Assembly: GCA_022573065.1 (NCBI GenBank)
Contig: JACZUQ010000055.1
Span: forward strand, 1-5,384
Direction: 5' to 3'
DNA: 5,384 bases
Source of the DNA: Nitrososphaerota archaeon
GTDB taxonomy: Archaea; Thermoproteota; Nitrososphaeria; Nitrososphaerales; Nitrosopumilaceae
In this document: positions 1 through 4,857 of the stretch, in pieces
Layout of the letters: each line of letters starts with the position of its first letter
Position numbering within the stretch: position 1 is the stretch's first letter
The notes under the pieces: model-generated
The model's input: only the letters and a program-made list of their open reading frames with translations
The model's database searches: none
What the model was told of the DNA's origin: nothing
Made by a program: the position numbers and the translations under genes

Positions 1-18
1 AGGGAGTAACAATAACAA

Positions 19-204
19 CTATTTTGGGATAACTTCGCCAAAAATTTTAGAGATTCTTAATTTTCCTTTACAAGAATCACATTGGGAAGAAATTTCTTTA
101 AAAACATAATCCCCATCTTTGAATTTCCTTTTTGATTCCTTATTACATGATTCACATTGTTCGACGGTAAACGCAGTCCTAAATTCTTCTTTTTTTGAAA
201 ACAT
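19..204 (-). CDS. Small two-CxxC zinc-ribbon protein, function unknown
   Basis: This 61-residue protein has two CxxC pairs, C17-E-S-C20 and C42-D-S-C45, separated by 21 residues. That spacing fits a single zinc-ribbon knuckle fold binding one zinc ion. The rest is lysine-rich and soluble, with no membrane segment or signal peptide. Its ATG overlaps the stop codon of the upstream DUF1512-like gene by one base (TAATG on the minus strand), so the two are almost certainly co-transcribed and probably translationally coupled. An AGGAG about 10 nt before the ATG may act as ribosome binding site. The stop is TAG at 21-19. Small zinc ribbons of this kind often bind nucleic acid or act as protein adaptors, but nothing here picks out a substrate. 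I do not recognise a named family. That the gene is real is supported by the coupling and the paired cysteines; its role is open. Confidence 0.75.
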   Translation of the reverse strand: MFSKKEEFRTAFTVEQCESCNKESKRKFKDGDYVFKEISSQCDSCKGKLRISKIFGEVIPK

Positions 205-1325
205 TATTGCGATACTCCTATTGTATTTCCTACTCCTATTACAAGGACAGTTTTTCCAGGATTAGTATTATCAGTAATCATTTCATATATCTGAGAGAGA
301 ACTTCTTCTGCTTTGTCAGCAATTTCTTTTGTCATTAAATTAATTGCTTCTTTTACAGATTGTTTGATTACAATTGCAAAAACTGGGATTTTATTTTTTG
401 TAGCTATCTCTTCGATTTGAAATCTATCTGTACCAATTCCACCTATTACAGCTCCAAATCCCTGAGATACTGTTGCTGAATCTTCTCCTTCTAGTTTCAA
501 TGACGCATCGATCATAATTATGGTGTCAATTTTATTTTGAGATATTATTGATTCAAGCGCATCTCCAGGTCTACCAACAGTTGCAGAGGGCCCATCTGCT
601 TTCATCAAAAAGAGTTTTCTTCCTTCATATTCAGTTTCAGTCCAAACTGTTTCAAAAGAAGCTGTTTGTTTTTTAGTTTCAAGCATCATTTTTCCAACAA
701 CCATTGGTCCTATTCCATCACCTATTGGTTGTCCTTGTTTTATTGTGGGAACAGCTTTGTGTAATGCAGTTGCCTCTTCCATGATAAATGGCATCATCAT
801 TTGAAGAGGCAAAATAAGAGGATAGTTATTTTGTTTTTTTGCGGTAAGATAGAGATGATTGACGACTTTATAGAATAATTGAAGCAAAGTAACTATTTCC
901 AAAATGGTTTGAACTTTGGTTCTTTCTGAATCTGAAATATTTGAAAATAATGATTTTATTTGTTCTCTTGTAATATCTTCACGAGAACGAACAACGTGTC
1001 TGACTTTTGGAATAATTCCACCAGGGTCCATATCAACTGGCATTATTGTAAAATAATCAATGAATCTATCAAGTTTTAACGTAGGATCCTTTGTTGTGCT
1101 TAGATTATTTGTAACATAATTGATTAACTCTTTTCTGGAATCCTCTTTGAATTGTTTGAGTTTTCCAATATTTTTTTTGATTTCTCCAGAGGTAATCAGA
1201 AGCTGTATACGTTGTCCATAAAAAACGAATATTACAATTGGGATAATCCATATCAACCACAAAATAGGATTAGTGTCATCTCCAAACCCAAAAAATTCGT
1301 CGAGGTTAAAATTAGTTAAATCCAA
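204..1325 (-). CDS. DUF1512-like archaeal membrane-anchored protein
   Basis: A 373-residue protein resembling the archaeal DUF1512 family, whose usual length is about 370 residues and whose function is unknown. One N-terminal membrane segment lies at about residues 20-37 (ILWLIWIIPIVIFVFYG), followed by a long soluble part that, with lysines and arginines just after the helix, is probably cytoplasmic. Conserved-looking glycine-rich stretches are IGDGIGP (201-207), ADGPSATVGRPGDA (243-256) and a C-terminal VLVIGVGNTIGV (360-371). The start is TTG at 1325: an in-frame TGA lies 33 nt upstream with no ATG between, and the first internal Met is near residue 95, beyond the membrane helix. A TATA-like box 26 nt upstream puts transcription start at this TTG, which supports it. 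The stop overlaps the start of the zinc-ribbon gene. The family call is from memory of its size and sequence; the coding call is firm. Confidence 0.82.
   Translation of the reverse strand: MDLTNFNLDEFFGFGDDTNPILWLIWIIPIVIFVFYGQRIQLLITSGEIKKNIGKLKQFKEDSRKELINYVTNNLSTTKDPTLKLDRFIDYFTIMPVDMDPGGIIPKVRHVVRSREDITREQIKSLFSNISDSERTKVQTILEIVTLLQLFYKVVNHLYLTAKKQNNYPLILPLQMMMPFIMEEATALHKAVPTIKQGQPIGDGIGPMVVGKMMLETKKQTASFETVWTETEYEGRKLFLMKADGPSATVGRPGDALESIISQNKIDTIIMIDASLKLEGEDSATVSQGFGAVIGGIGTDRFQIEEIATKNKIPVFAIVIKQSVKEAINLMTKEIADKAEEVLSQIYEMITDNTNPGKTVLVIGVGNTIGVSQ
215..219 (-). promoter_or_regulatory. Possible Shine-Dalgarno site for the zinc-ribbon gene
   Basis: On the minus strand AGGAG lies 10 nt before the ATG at 204, inside the last codons of the DUF1512-like gene. 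It is complementary to the CCTCC-type 3' end of archaeal 16S rRNA. The spacing is slightly long, and the bases also encode Gly-Val, so it may be coincidence. Its position before a gene internal to a transcript fits the archaeal pattern of leaderless first genes and SD-led internal genes. Confidence 0.35.
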
Positions 1326-1346
1326 TAGTGACAGCGATCGGCGTTC

Positions 1347-1355
1347 TAAATTAAA
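1347..1355 (-). promoter_or_regulatory. TATA-like box for the DUF1512-zinc ribbon pair
   Basis: TTTAATTTA on the minus strand is centred 26 nt upstream of the TTG start at 1325. This is the usual archaeal distance from TATA box to transcription start, so the transcript would begin at or within a base of the start codon (leaderless). The spacer is unusually GC-rich for the window and contains the palindrome CGATCG at 1335-1340. Inferred from position and composition only. Confidence 0.5.
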
Positions 1356-1434
1356 TCATTCGTTAAGAAAAACCTAGACAAACCACTTTAGATTTCAAAA
1401 ATATTGCAATGGATAGTAAAAATTTACTGATTGC

Positions 1435-1442
1435 TTTTATTA
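1435..1442 (+). promoter_or_regulatory. TATA-like box for TBP
   Basis: TTTTATTA is centred about 30 nt upstream of the preferred TBP start at 1469. Transcription would begin some 4 nt before that ATG, giving a nearly leaderless mRNA. The box lies inside the extra codons that the longer reading from 1409 would require, which argues for the shorter protein. The TBP may bind its own promoter here, but nothing in the sequence proves autoregulation. Confidence 0.45.
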
Positions 1443-1468
1443 CAGTACATATACAAAAATTCTGTAAT

Positions 1469-2029
1469 ATGCCTCAAACAAAGCCAATAGTAAGCATTGA
1501 AAATGTGGTAGCATCTGCATCAGTAGATCAAAAAATGGATCTTAATGAAATTGTTAGAAATTTTCCAGACGTAGAATATCATCCAGACCAGTTTCCAGGA
1601 TTAGTTTTTAGACTAAAGGTACCAAAGACTGCTACACTAATTTTTACTTCAGGTAAGATGGTCTGTACTGGAGCAAAATCAGAAGAATTGTCAAGAAAAG
1701 CTGTAAAAACTGTCGTGCAAAAATTACGAAAAGGTGGAATCAAAGTCAAAAAAGAAGCAACTGTTACTATTCAAAATATTGTAGCATCAATTAATCTTGG
1801 TGGAAAAATTCACTTAGAACAAGCTGCTAGAACTTTACCAAGAAGTATGTATGAGCCTGAACAATTCCCAGGGTTAATCCACAGAATGCTTGATCCAAAA
1901 ACAGTAATTCTTCTTTTTTCTTCTGGAAAATTAGTATGTACTGGGGCAAAAAAGGAAGATGACGTTTATCGTTCAGTTCACAACCTTCATTCATTACTTG
2001 AAGAAAAAGATCTAATGATTTACGACTAA
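1469..2029 (+). CDS. tbp: TATA-box-binding protein (TBP), archaeal basal transcription factor
   Basis: TBP recognises the TATA box and, with TFB, recruits RNA polymerase to archaeal promoters. The 186-residue protein shows the two direct repeats of the saddle fold: about residues 7-88 (IENVVASASV ... QFPGLVFRL ... LIFTSGKMVCTGAK) and 98-180 (IQNIVASINL ... QFPGLIHRM ... LLFSSGKLVCTGAK). All four phenylalanines expected to kink DNA by intercalation are present: F42 and F59 in repeat one, F133 and F150 in repeat two. Length matches archaeal TBPs (about 180-200). I chose MPQTKPIVSIENVV at 1469. The in-frame ATG at 1409 would add 20 residues (MDSKNLLIAFITVHIQKFCN) that have no place in the fold, and a TATA-like box lies between the two starts. 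The C-terminus is only mildly acidic. The gene stands alone, divergent from the DUF1512-like gene. Confidence 0.96.
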   Translation: MPQTKPIVSIENVVASASVDQKMDLNEIVRNFPDVEYHPDQFPGLVFRLKVPKTATLIFTSGKMVCTGAKSEELSRKAVKTVVQKLRKGGIKVKKEATVTIQNIVASINLGGKIHLEQAARTLPRSMYEPEQFPGLIHRMLDPKTVILLFSSGKLVCTGAKKEDDVYRSVHNLHSLLEEKDLMIYD

Positions 2030-2030
2030 A

Positions 2031-2042
2031 TTTCAATTATTT
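2031..2042 (+). terminator. Possible T-rich termination region after TBP
   Basis: The T-rich stretch TTTCAATTATTT begins 2 nt after the TBP stop, and no stem-loop precedes it. Archaeal RNA polymerase can terminate at T-rich tracts without a hairpin. The tract is interrupted and the region is AT-rich anyway, so this is weak. The next gene has its own TATA-like box, so termination somewhere in this 59-nt gap is expected. Confidence 0.2.
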
Positions 2043-2060
2043 AGTATTACAAGTAACCTC

Positions 2061-2067
2061 GATATAG
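2061..2067 (+). promoter_or_regulatory. TATA-like box for the PAC2-family gene
   Basis: GATATAG is centred 25 nt before the ATG at 2089, consistent with a leaderless transcript. An alternative AT-rich box (TTTAGTATTA, 2039-2048) would start transcription about 20 nt upstream of the ATG. Nothing resembling GGAGG lies between the box and the start. Confidence 0.4.
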
Positions 2068-2088
2068 GATTAAAAAAATGGATAAGTT

Positions 2089-2790
2089 ATGAAAATAAAA
2101 AATATTCATGATTACAAGCTAAAAGACATTATTCTGATTAGTTCTCTACCAGATATGGGAAAAGTAGGAGGTATAGTTACACAGCATATTATAAAAAAAT
2201 TAGATGCTAAAAAAGCCACCCAAATATTCTTAGCAGATAAACCATGGGTTAATCTCAAAGAAGGATTAGTTGATCTCCCAACAGATGAATATTTGTTAGC
2301 AGTTGATGAAAAAAATTCTATTGTAATTTTTACTGGAGAAAATCAACCACAAGAACCTGGAACAGTTTTTAAAATTGCCAACAAAGTTCTTGATTCAGTT
2401 GCCCAGATGGGAAACATAAAAATGGTTATTTCTGCTGGAGGATATTTACCTAGTAAAAGTGGTAACGGCGATGCAGTTTTTGGGGTTGCAACAAATTCTT
2501 CTTCTATGGATTTATTAAAATCAAATAATGTAAAGCCTCTTGTTTCTGAAGTTAAAAGCATTACATGGTTCAATGGAGTCATCCTAGGAATTTCAAAAAG
2601 TAAAAATATTGATGGGATTGGTTTGTTTGGCGAAATTGTTGATGCGGAATCTCCACAATACAAAGCAGCAAGTAACATTTTAAAAGTAATTGGAAAAATT
2701 CTTAAAATTGAAATTGGGACAAAAGAATTAGATGAAAAAGTAGTAGAACAGCCTACAGAGATTAATAAAGATAGTCCAGGTATTGGATAA
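2089..2790 (+). CDS. PAC2-family protein (proteasome assembly chaperone-like)
   Basis: A 233-residue soluble protein with the marks of the PAC2 superfamily, named for a eukaryotic 20S proteasome assembly chaperone and represented in archaea by PbaB-like proteins. Visible motifs are LPDMGKVGGIVTQHII (20-35), GENQPQEPG (83-91), VISAGGYLP (113-121), and GLFGEIV with SPQYKAASNILKVIGKIL towards the end (178-205). Length fits the family (about 230-260). The role in proteasome assembly is inferred from family membership; many archaeal PAC2 proteins are uncharacterised. The C-terminal 25 residues after about 208 are charged and probably disordered, ending in DSPGIG, so the HbYX tail used by some chaperones to dock on the 20S alpha ring is absent. 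The gene appears monocistronic, with its own TATA-like box, and its TAA stop directly abuts the stop of the convergent tRNA-binding-domain gene. Confidence 0.88.
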   Translation: MKIKNIHDYKLKDIILISSLPDMGKVGGIVTQHIIKKLDAKKATQIFLADKPWVNLKEGLVDLPTDEYLLAVDEKNSIVIFTGENQPQEPGTVFKIANKVLDSVAQMGNIKMVISAGGYLPSKSGNGDAVFGVATNSSSMDLLKSNNVKPLVSEVKSITWFNGVILGISKSKNIDGIGLFGEIVDAESPQYKAASNILKVIGKILKIEIGTKELDEKVVEQPTEINKDSPGIG

Positions 2791-2803
2791 TTATTTAATT
2801 TTT
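2791..2803 (+). terminator. Possible T-rich terminator for the PAC2-family transcript
   Basis: Immediately after the PAC2 stop the plus strand reads TTATTTAATTTTT, ending in five Ts, with no stem-loop. It is the best archaeal-style termination tract in the window. It also encodes the C-terminus of the convergent gene on the other strand, so even prompt termination gives a transcript overlapping that gene's 3' end. Confidence 0.3.
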
Positions 2804-3114
2804 GTTCCAGGTGGAACATCTTCAACTACTGTTAGCCAATATGGTTTATCATTTACATCTGCTGCAAGTAACATTGCATTTGATTCAATTCCTGCAAGTT
2901 TTTTTGGTTCAAGATTTGCAACAACTACTACTGTTTTGCCAATAAGATCTTTTGGCTGATAAAATTCAGCGCCCCCAATTATCACTACGCGTTTTTCTGA
3001 ACCCAATTCAACTATTCCCTTTACAATCTTTGATCTTCCAGGAATTGGTTCTACAGAATCGATTTTTGCAATCCTAAGATCTAATTTTGCAAAGTCTTCA
3101 TATGATACTTTCAT
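2791..3114 (-). CDS. Stand-alone tRNA-binding domain protein (MetRS beta / Trbp111-like)
   Basis: This 107-residue protein is a single OB-fold tRNA-binding domain of the EMAP-II/Trbp111/MetRS C-terminal type. Recognisable elements are FAKLDLRIAKI (8-18), the E-P-I-P-G turn (22-26), GSEKRVVIIGGAEFY (38-52), LIGKTVVVVANLEPKKLAG (57-75) and the IESNAMLLAA signature (76-85). In many archaea this domain is a separate subunit that binds the tRNA elbow and assists methionyl-tRNA synthetase; the function here is inferred from that. I chose the ATG at 3114 (MKVSYEDF). A TTG at 3135 would add seven residues (MVRKTFL), but a TATA-like box 24 nt before 3114 leaves little room for it. The gene is convergent with the PAC2-family gene without a gap and divergent from the SRPBCC gene. 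No catalytic synthetase domain is encoded beside it. Confidence 0.9.
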   Translation of the reverse strand: MKVSYEDFAKLDLRIAKIDSVEPIPGRSKIVKGIVELGSEKRVVIIGGAEFYQPKDLIGKTVVVVANLEPKKLAGIESNAMLLAADVNDKPYWLTVVEDVPPGTKIK

Positions 3115-3133
3115 AAGGAATGTTTTTCTGACC

Positions 3134-3142
3134 AATTAAAAT
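3134..3142 (-). promoter_or_regulatory. TATA-like box for the tRNA-binding-domain gene
   Basis: ATTTTAATT on the minus strand is centred 24 nt upstream of the ATG at 3114 and overlaps the alternative TTG start at 3135. It predicts a leaderless or nearly leaderless mRNA from the ATG. It shares a 77-bp divergent region with the SRPBCC promoter, with the two boxes about 25 bp apart. Confidence 0.45.
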
Positions 3143-3162
3143 CAATTTCGAAAAATCAAGAC

Positions 3163-3170
3163 TAATATTT
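3163..3170 (+). promoter_or_regulatory. TATA-like box for the SRPBCC-glycosyltransferase pair
   Basis: TAATATTT is centred about 26 nt before the second in-frame ATG (3192) and only about 17 nt before the first (3183). The standard archaeal spacing therefore selects 3192 as the start, with a leaderless transcript. Based on position and composition alone. Confidence 0.45.
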
Positions 3171-3191
3171 CATGATTTTTGAATGGACAGT

Positions 3192-3608
3192 ATGGCAAAA
3201 ATAGAAGTATCAACTAAAATCAAATCTACCGCAGACAAAGTATGGGATATTATTTCAGATATTGACAATGAGACAAAATATTGGAAGGGTACAAAAGAGA
3301 TTCACAATATTTCTAAAGATGGAAATAAAATTAAACGTGAAGTCATAATTGCTTTTAGAGATTCAAAATGCCTACAGGAAGTCACAATGTATCCAAAAGA
3401 GAAAATTGAAGTAGAGTTTACTAAAGGAATTATTCAAGGAACAAAAACAATTAACCTAAAAACACTTGAAGGGGAAATTTTGCTGGAAGCAATTTGGGAT
3501 GTAAAACTATCAGGAATGATGGGCATGTTCACAGGAATGATAAAAAAACATGTGAAAAGTGGGACAGAGCAAGCTCTTCAGGCAATAAAATCAGAAGCTG
3601 AGCGATAA
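3192..3608 (+). CDS. SRPBCC/START-like ligand-binding protein
   Basis: A 138-residue protein with the look of the SRPBCC (Bet v1/START/polyketide cyclase) fold, which forms a helix-grip pocket for hydrophobic ligands. The start IEVSTKIKSTADKVWDIISDIDNETKYWKG is typical: a first strand, then the helix with the K-V-W-D-I-I-S-D-I pattern and an aromatic W after it. Middle strands alternate charged and hydrophobic residues, and the end (TGMIKKHVKSGTEQALQAIKSEAE) is the long amphipathic C-terminal helix that closes the pocket. There is no signal peptide, so it should be cytoplasmic. ATG 3183 would add only three residues (MDS); the TATA-like box favours 3192. A membrane glycosyltransferase gene follows after 4 nt, so they form one operon. 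A role in presenting a lipid to that enzyme is speculation; the ligand is unknown and the family is functionally broad. Confidence 0.83.
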   Translation: MAKIEVSTKIKSTADKVWDIISDIDNETKYWKGTKEIHNISKDGNKIKREVIIAFRDSKCLQEVTMYPKEKIEVEFTKGIIQGTKTINLKTLEGEILLEAIWDVKLSGMMGMFTGMIKKHVKSGTEQALQAIKSEAER

Positions 3609-3612
3609 GTTT

Positions 3613-4821
3613 ATGGAACTTGCTATTGAGGTTACAAATTATGTTTTAGTAGCAATTTTAATTGGTGTTTCTGGAGCATGGATAATTTTAATAAAATCTA
3701 TGTTAAGAACATTTCAAGAAACTCCGTATTTAGATAAATTTGATTCTAAAAAGCATGAAAAACCCAAAGTCTCGGTAATTGTTCCTGCAAGAAATGAAGA
3801 AAAACTAATTTCAAAATGTCTTGATTCTTTATTAAATCAAGATTATGAAAACTATGAAATCATAGTAATTGATGATTCTTCTGAAGACTCGACTGGAGAG
3901 ATTATAAAAAAATATGCAAAAGAAAATTCTAAAATCATACATGTTAGTGCAAGACCCAAACCCAAAAATTGGATGGGCAAAAATTGGGCATGTATGGAGG
4001 GTTATCAAAAAGTAACAGGGGAACTTTTAGTTTGTACTGATTCAGATACAAAATATTCTCCAAATGTTCTATCTCTTTCAGTGTCACATTTGTTTTCATT
4101 AAACTTAGATGCATTGACTGTAATACCAAAAATGCTGTGTTTTGACAATTGGACACGCATTACACTACCAATGCTTTCTACATTTTTACATACTAGATTT
4201 TCAGCCCTTCGTGTAAATGATCCCTCAAAAAAAACCGGTTACTTTTTTGGAAGTTTTTTTATAATTAAGAAAGAAGTCTACGAAGCAATTGGAACTCATG
4301 AGGGTGTTAAGCATGAGATAATTGAAGATGGTGCCCTTGGAAAAAAAGTCAAAGAGAAAGGATACAAACTAAGAATGGTTCGCGGAGAGCATCTTTTAGA
4401 AGCTGTTTGGGCAAGAAATAAAACCACACTTTGGAATGGGCTCAAAAGATTGATGATTCCATTGTTCCTTCAAGGTAAAGTCATTGGAATAGGAATTTTT
4501 GTTGCCGTTTTGTTTTTATTATTTATGCCATTTCCAATACTGCTTTACGCTGGGATTTTTTTTGAAAATACAATATCATTTATTATGCTTCTAATTGTTT
4601 CTGCATTTGCATCTGGTTTGATTTATTGTGCGGGTTTTATTGATACTACTAAGGGATTACAACTTCGAAAGATCTATTCAGTGTTTGCTCCAGTTGGTAG
4701 CTTTATTGTGGTGGCTGGATTCTTTAGTGGGATTATACAGGCAAATAGTAAAACTGCGGTATCATGGAAGGGAAGGAGTTATTCTATGAAAGAATACGTT
4801 ACTAATTCGATTAGTGTGTAG
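3613..4821 (+). CDS. Membrane glycosyltransferase, family 2 (HpnB/CrtQ-like)
   Basis: This 402-residue protein should transfer a sugar from a nucleotide-sugar donor to a lipid-like or envelope acceptor at the cytoplasmic membrane face. An N-terminal membrane helix (about 8-29) precedes a GT-A catalytic domain: VSVIVPARNEE (53-63), the nucleotide-binding IVIDDSSEDSTG (84-95), the metal-binding DxD motif in TDSDT (142-146), and the IIEDG motif (236-240) with the probable catalytic base D239. WNGLKR (274-279) sits where Q/RxxRW-like motifs occur. Three helices follow at about 289-313, 320-345 and 356-376, then a VSWKGRSY tail (383-390) also seen in hopene- and carotenoid-associated GT2 enzymes. 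All expected catalytic acids are present. The donor and acceptor cannot be read from sequence; lipid headgroup, carotenoid or polyprenyl acceptors are candidates. The gene starts 4 nt after the SRPBCC stop without a clear Shine-Dalgarno, so translation is probably coupled. Confidence 0.88.
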   Translation: MELAIEVTNYVLVAILIGVSGAWIILIKSMLRTFQETPYLDKFDSKKHEKPKVSVIVPARNEEKLISKCLDSLLNQDYENYEIIVIDDSSEDSTGEIIKKYAKENSKIIHVSARPKPKNWMGKNWACMEGYQKVTGELLVCTDSDTKYSPNVLSLSVSHLFSLNLDALTVIPKMLCFDNWTRITLPMLSTFLHTRFSALRVNDPSKKTGYFFGSFFIIKKEVYEAIGTHEGVKHEIIEDGALGKKVKEKGYKLRMVRGEHLLEAVWARNKTTLWNGLKRLMIPLFLQGKVIGIGIFVAVLFLLFMPFPILLYAGIFFENTISFIMLLIVSAFASGLIYCAGFIDTTKGLQLRKIYSVFAPVGSFIVVAGFFSGIIQANSKTAVSWKGRSYSMKEYVTNSISV

Positions 4822-4826
4822 GAAGA

Positions 4827-4834
4827 ATTATAGA
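4827..4834 (+). promoter_or_regulatory. TATA-like box for the HtrA-type protease gene
   Basis: AATTATAG is centred 27 nt before the ATG at 4858, consistent with a separate leaderless transcript starting at the protease gene. It lies only 5 nt after the stop of the glycosyltransferase gene, so read-through from the upstream operon is also possible. An ATG at 4837 is in frame but is followed by a TAG three codons later, so it is not the start. Confidence 0.45.
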
Positions 4835-4857
4835 TTATGTCAAAGTAGTTCACTTCC

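Noticed and set aside
1..18. Possible start of another minus-strand gene (TTG directly after the zinc-ribbon stop, reading MLLLLP)
   Set aside because: Only six codons are visible before the window edge, the start would be TTG, and nothing else supports it.
253..266. A 14-base match (tttccaggattagt) shared with 1592-1605 in TBP
   Set aside because: Both copies lie in coding sequence of unrelated genes in an AT-rich window, with no extension on either side. Chance is the simplest explanation.
1326..1468. A small RNA or tRNA gene in the largest intergenic region
   Set aside because: No cloverleaf, box C/D motifs or stable hairpin is visible by eye. The region is explained by two divergent promoters.
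1827..2036. Minus-strand open frame of 69 codons opposite the end of TBP
   Set aside because: It lies antisense to a strongly supported TBP gene, its translation resembles no family I know, and it has no promoter or coupling context.
2343..2825. Minus-strand open frame of 160 codons opposite the PAC2-family gene
   Set aside because: It is antisense to conserved PAC2 motifs and also runs into the tRNA-binding-domain gene in another frame. Its protein is low-quality in composition and has no recognisable domain.
3944..4156. Minus-strand open frame of 70 codons opposite the glycosyltransferase
   Set aside because: It is opposite the DxD region of a conserved enzyme and has no recognisable family or start signals.
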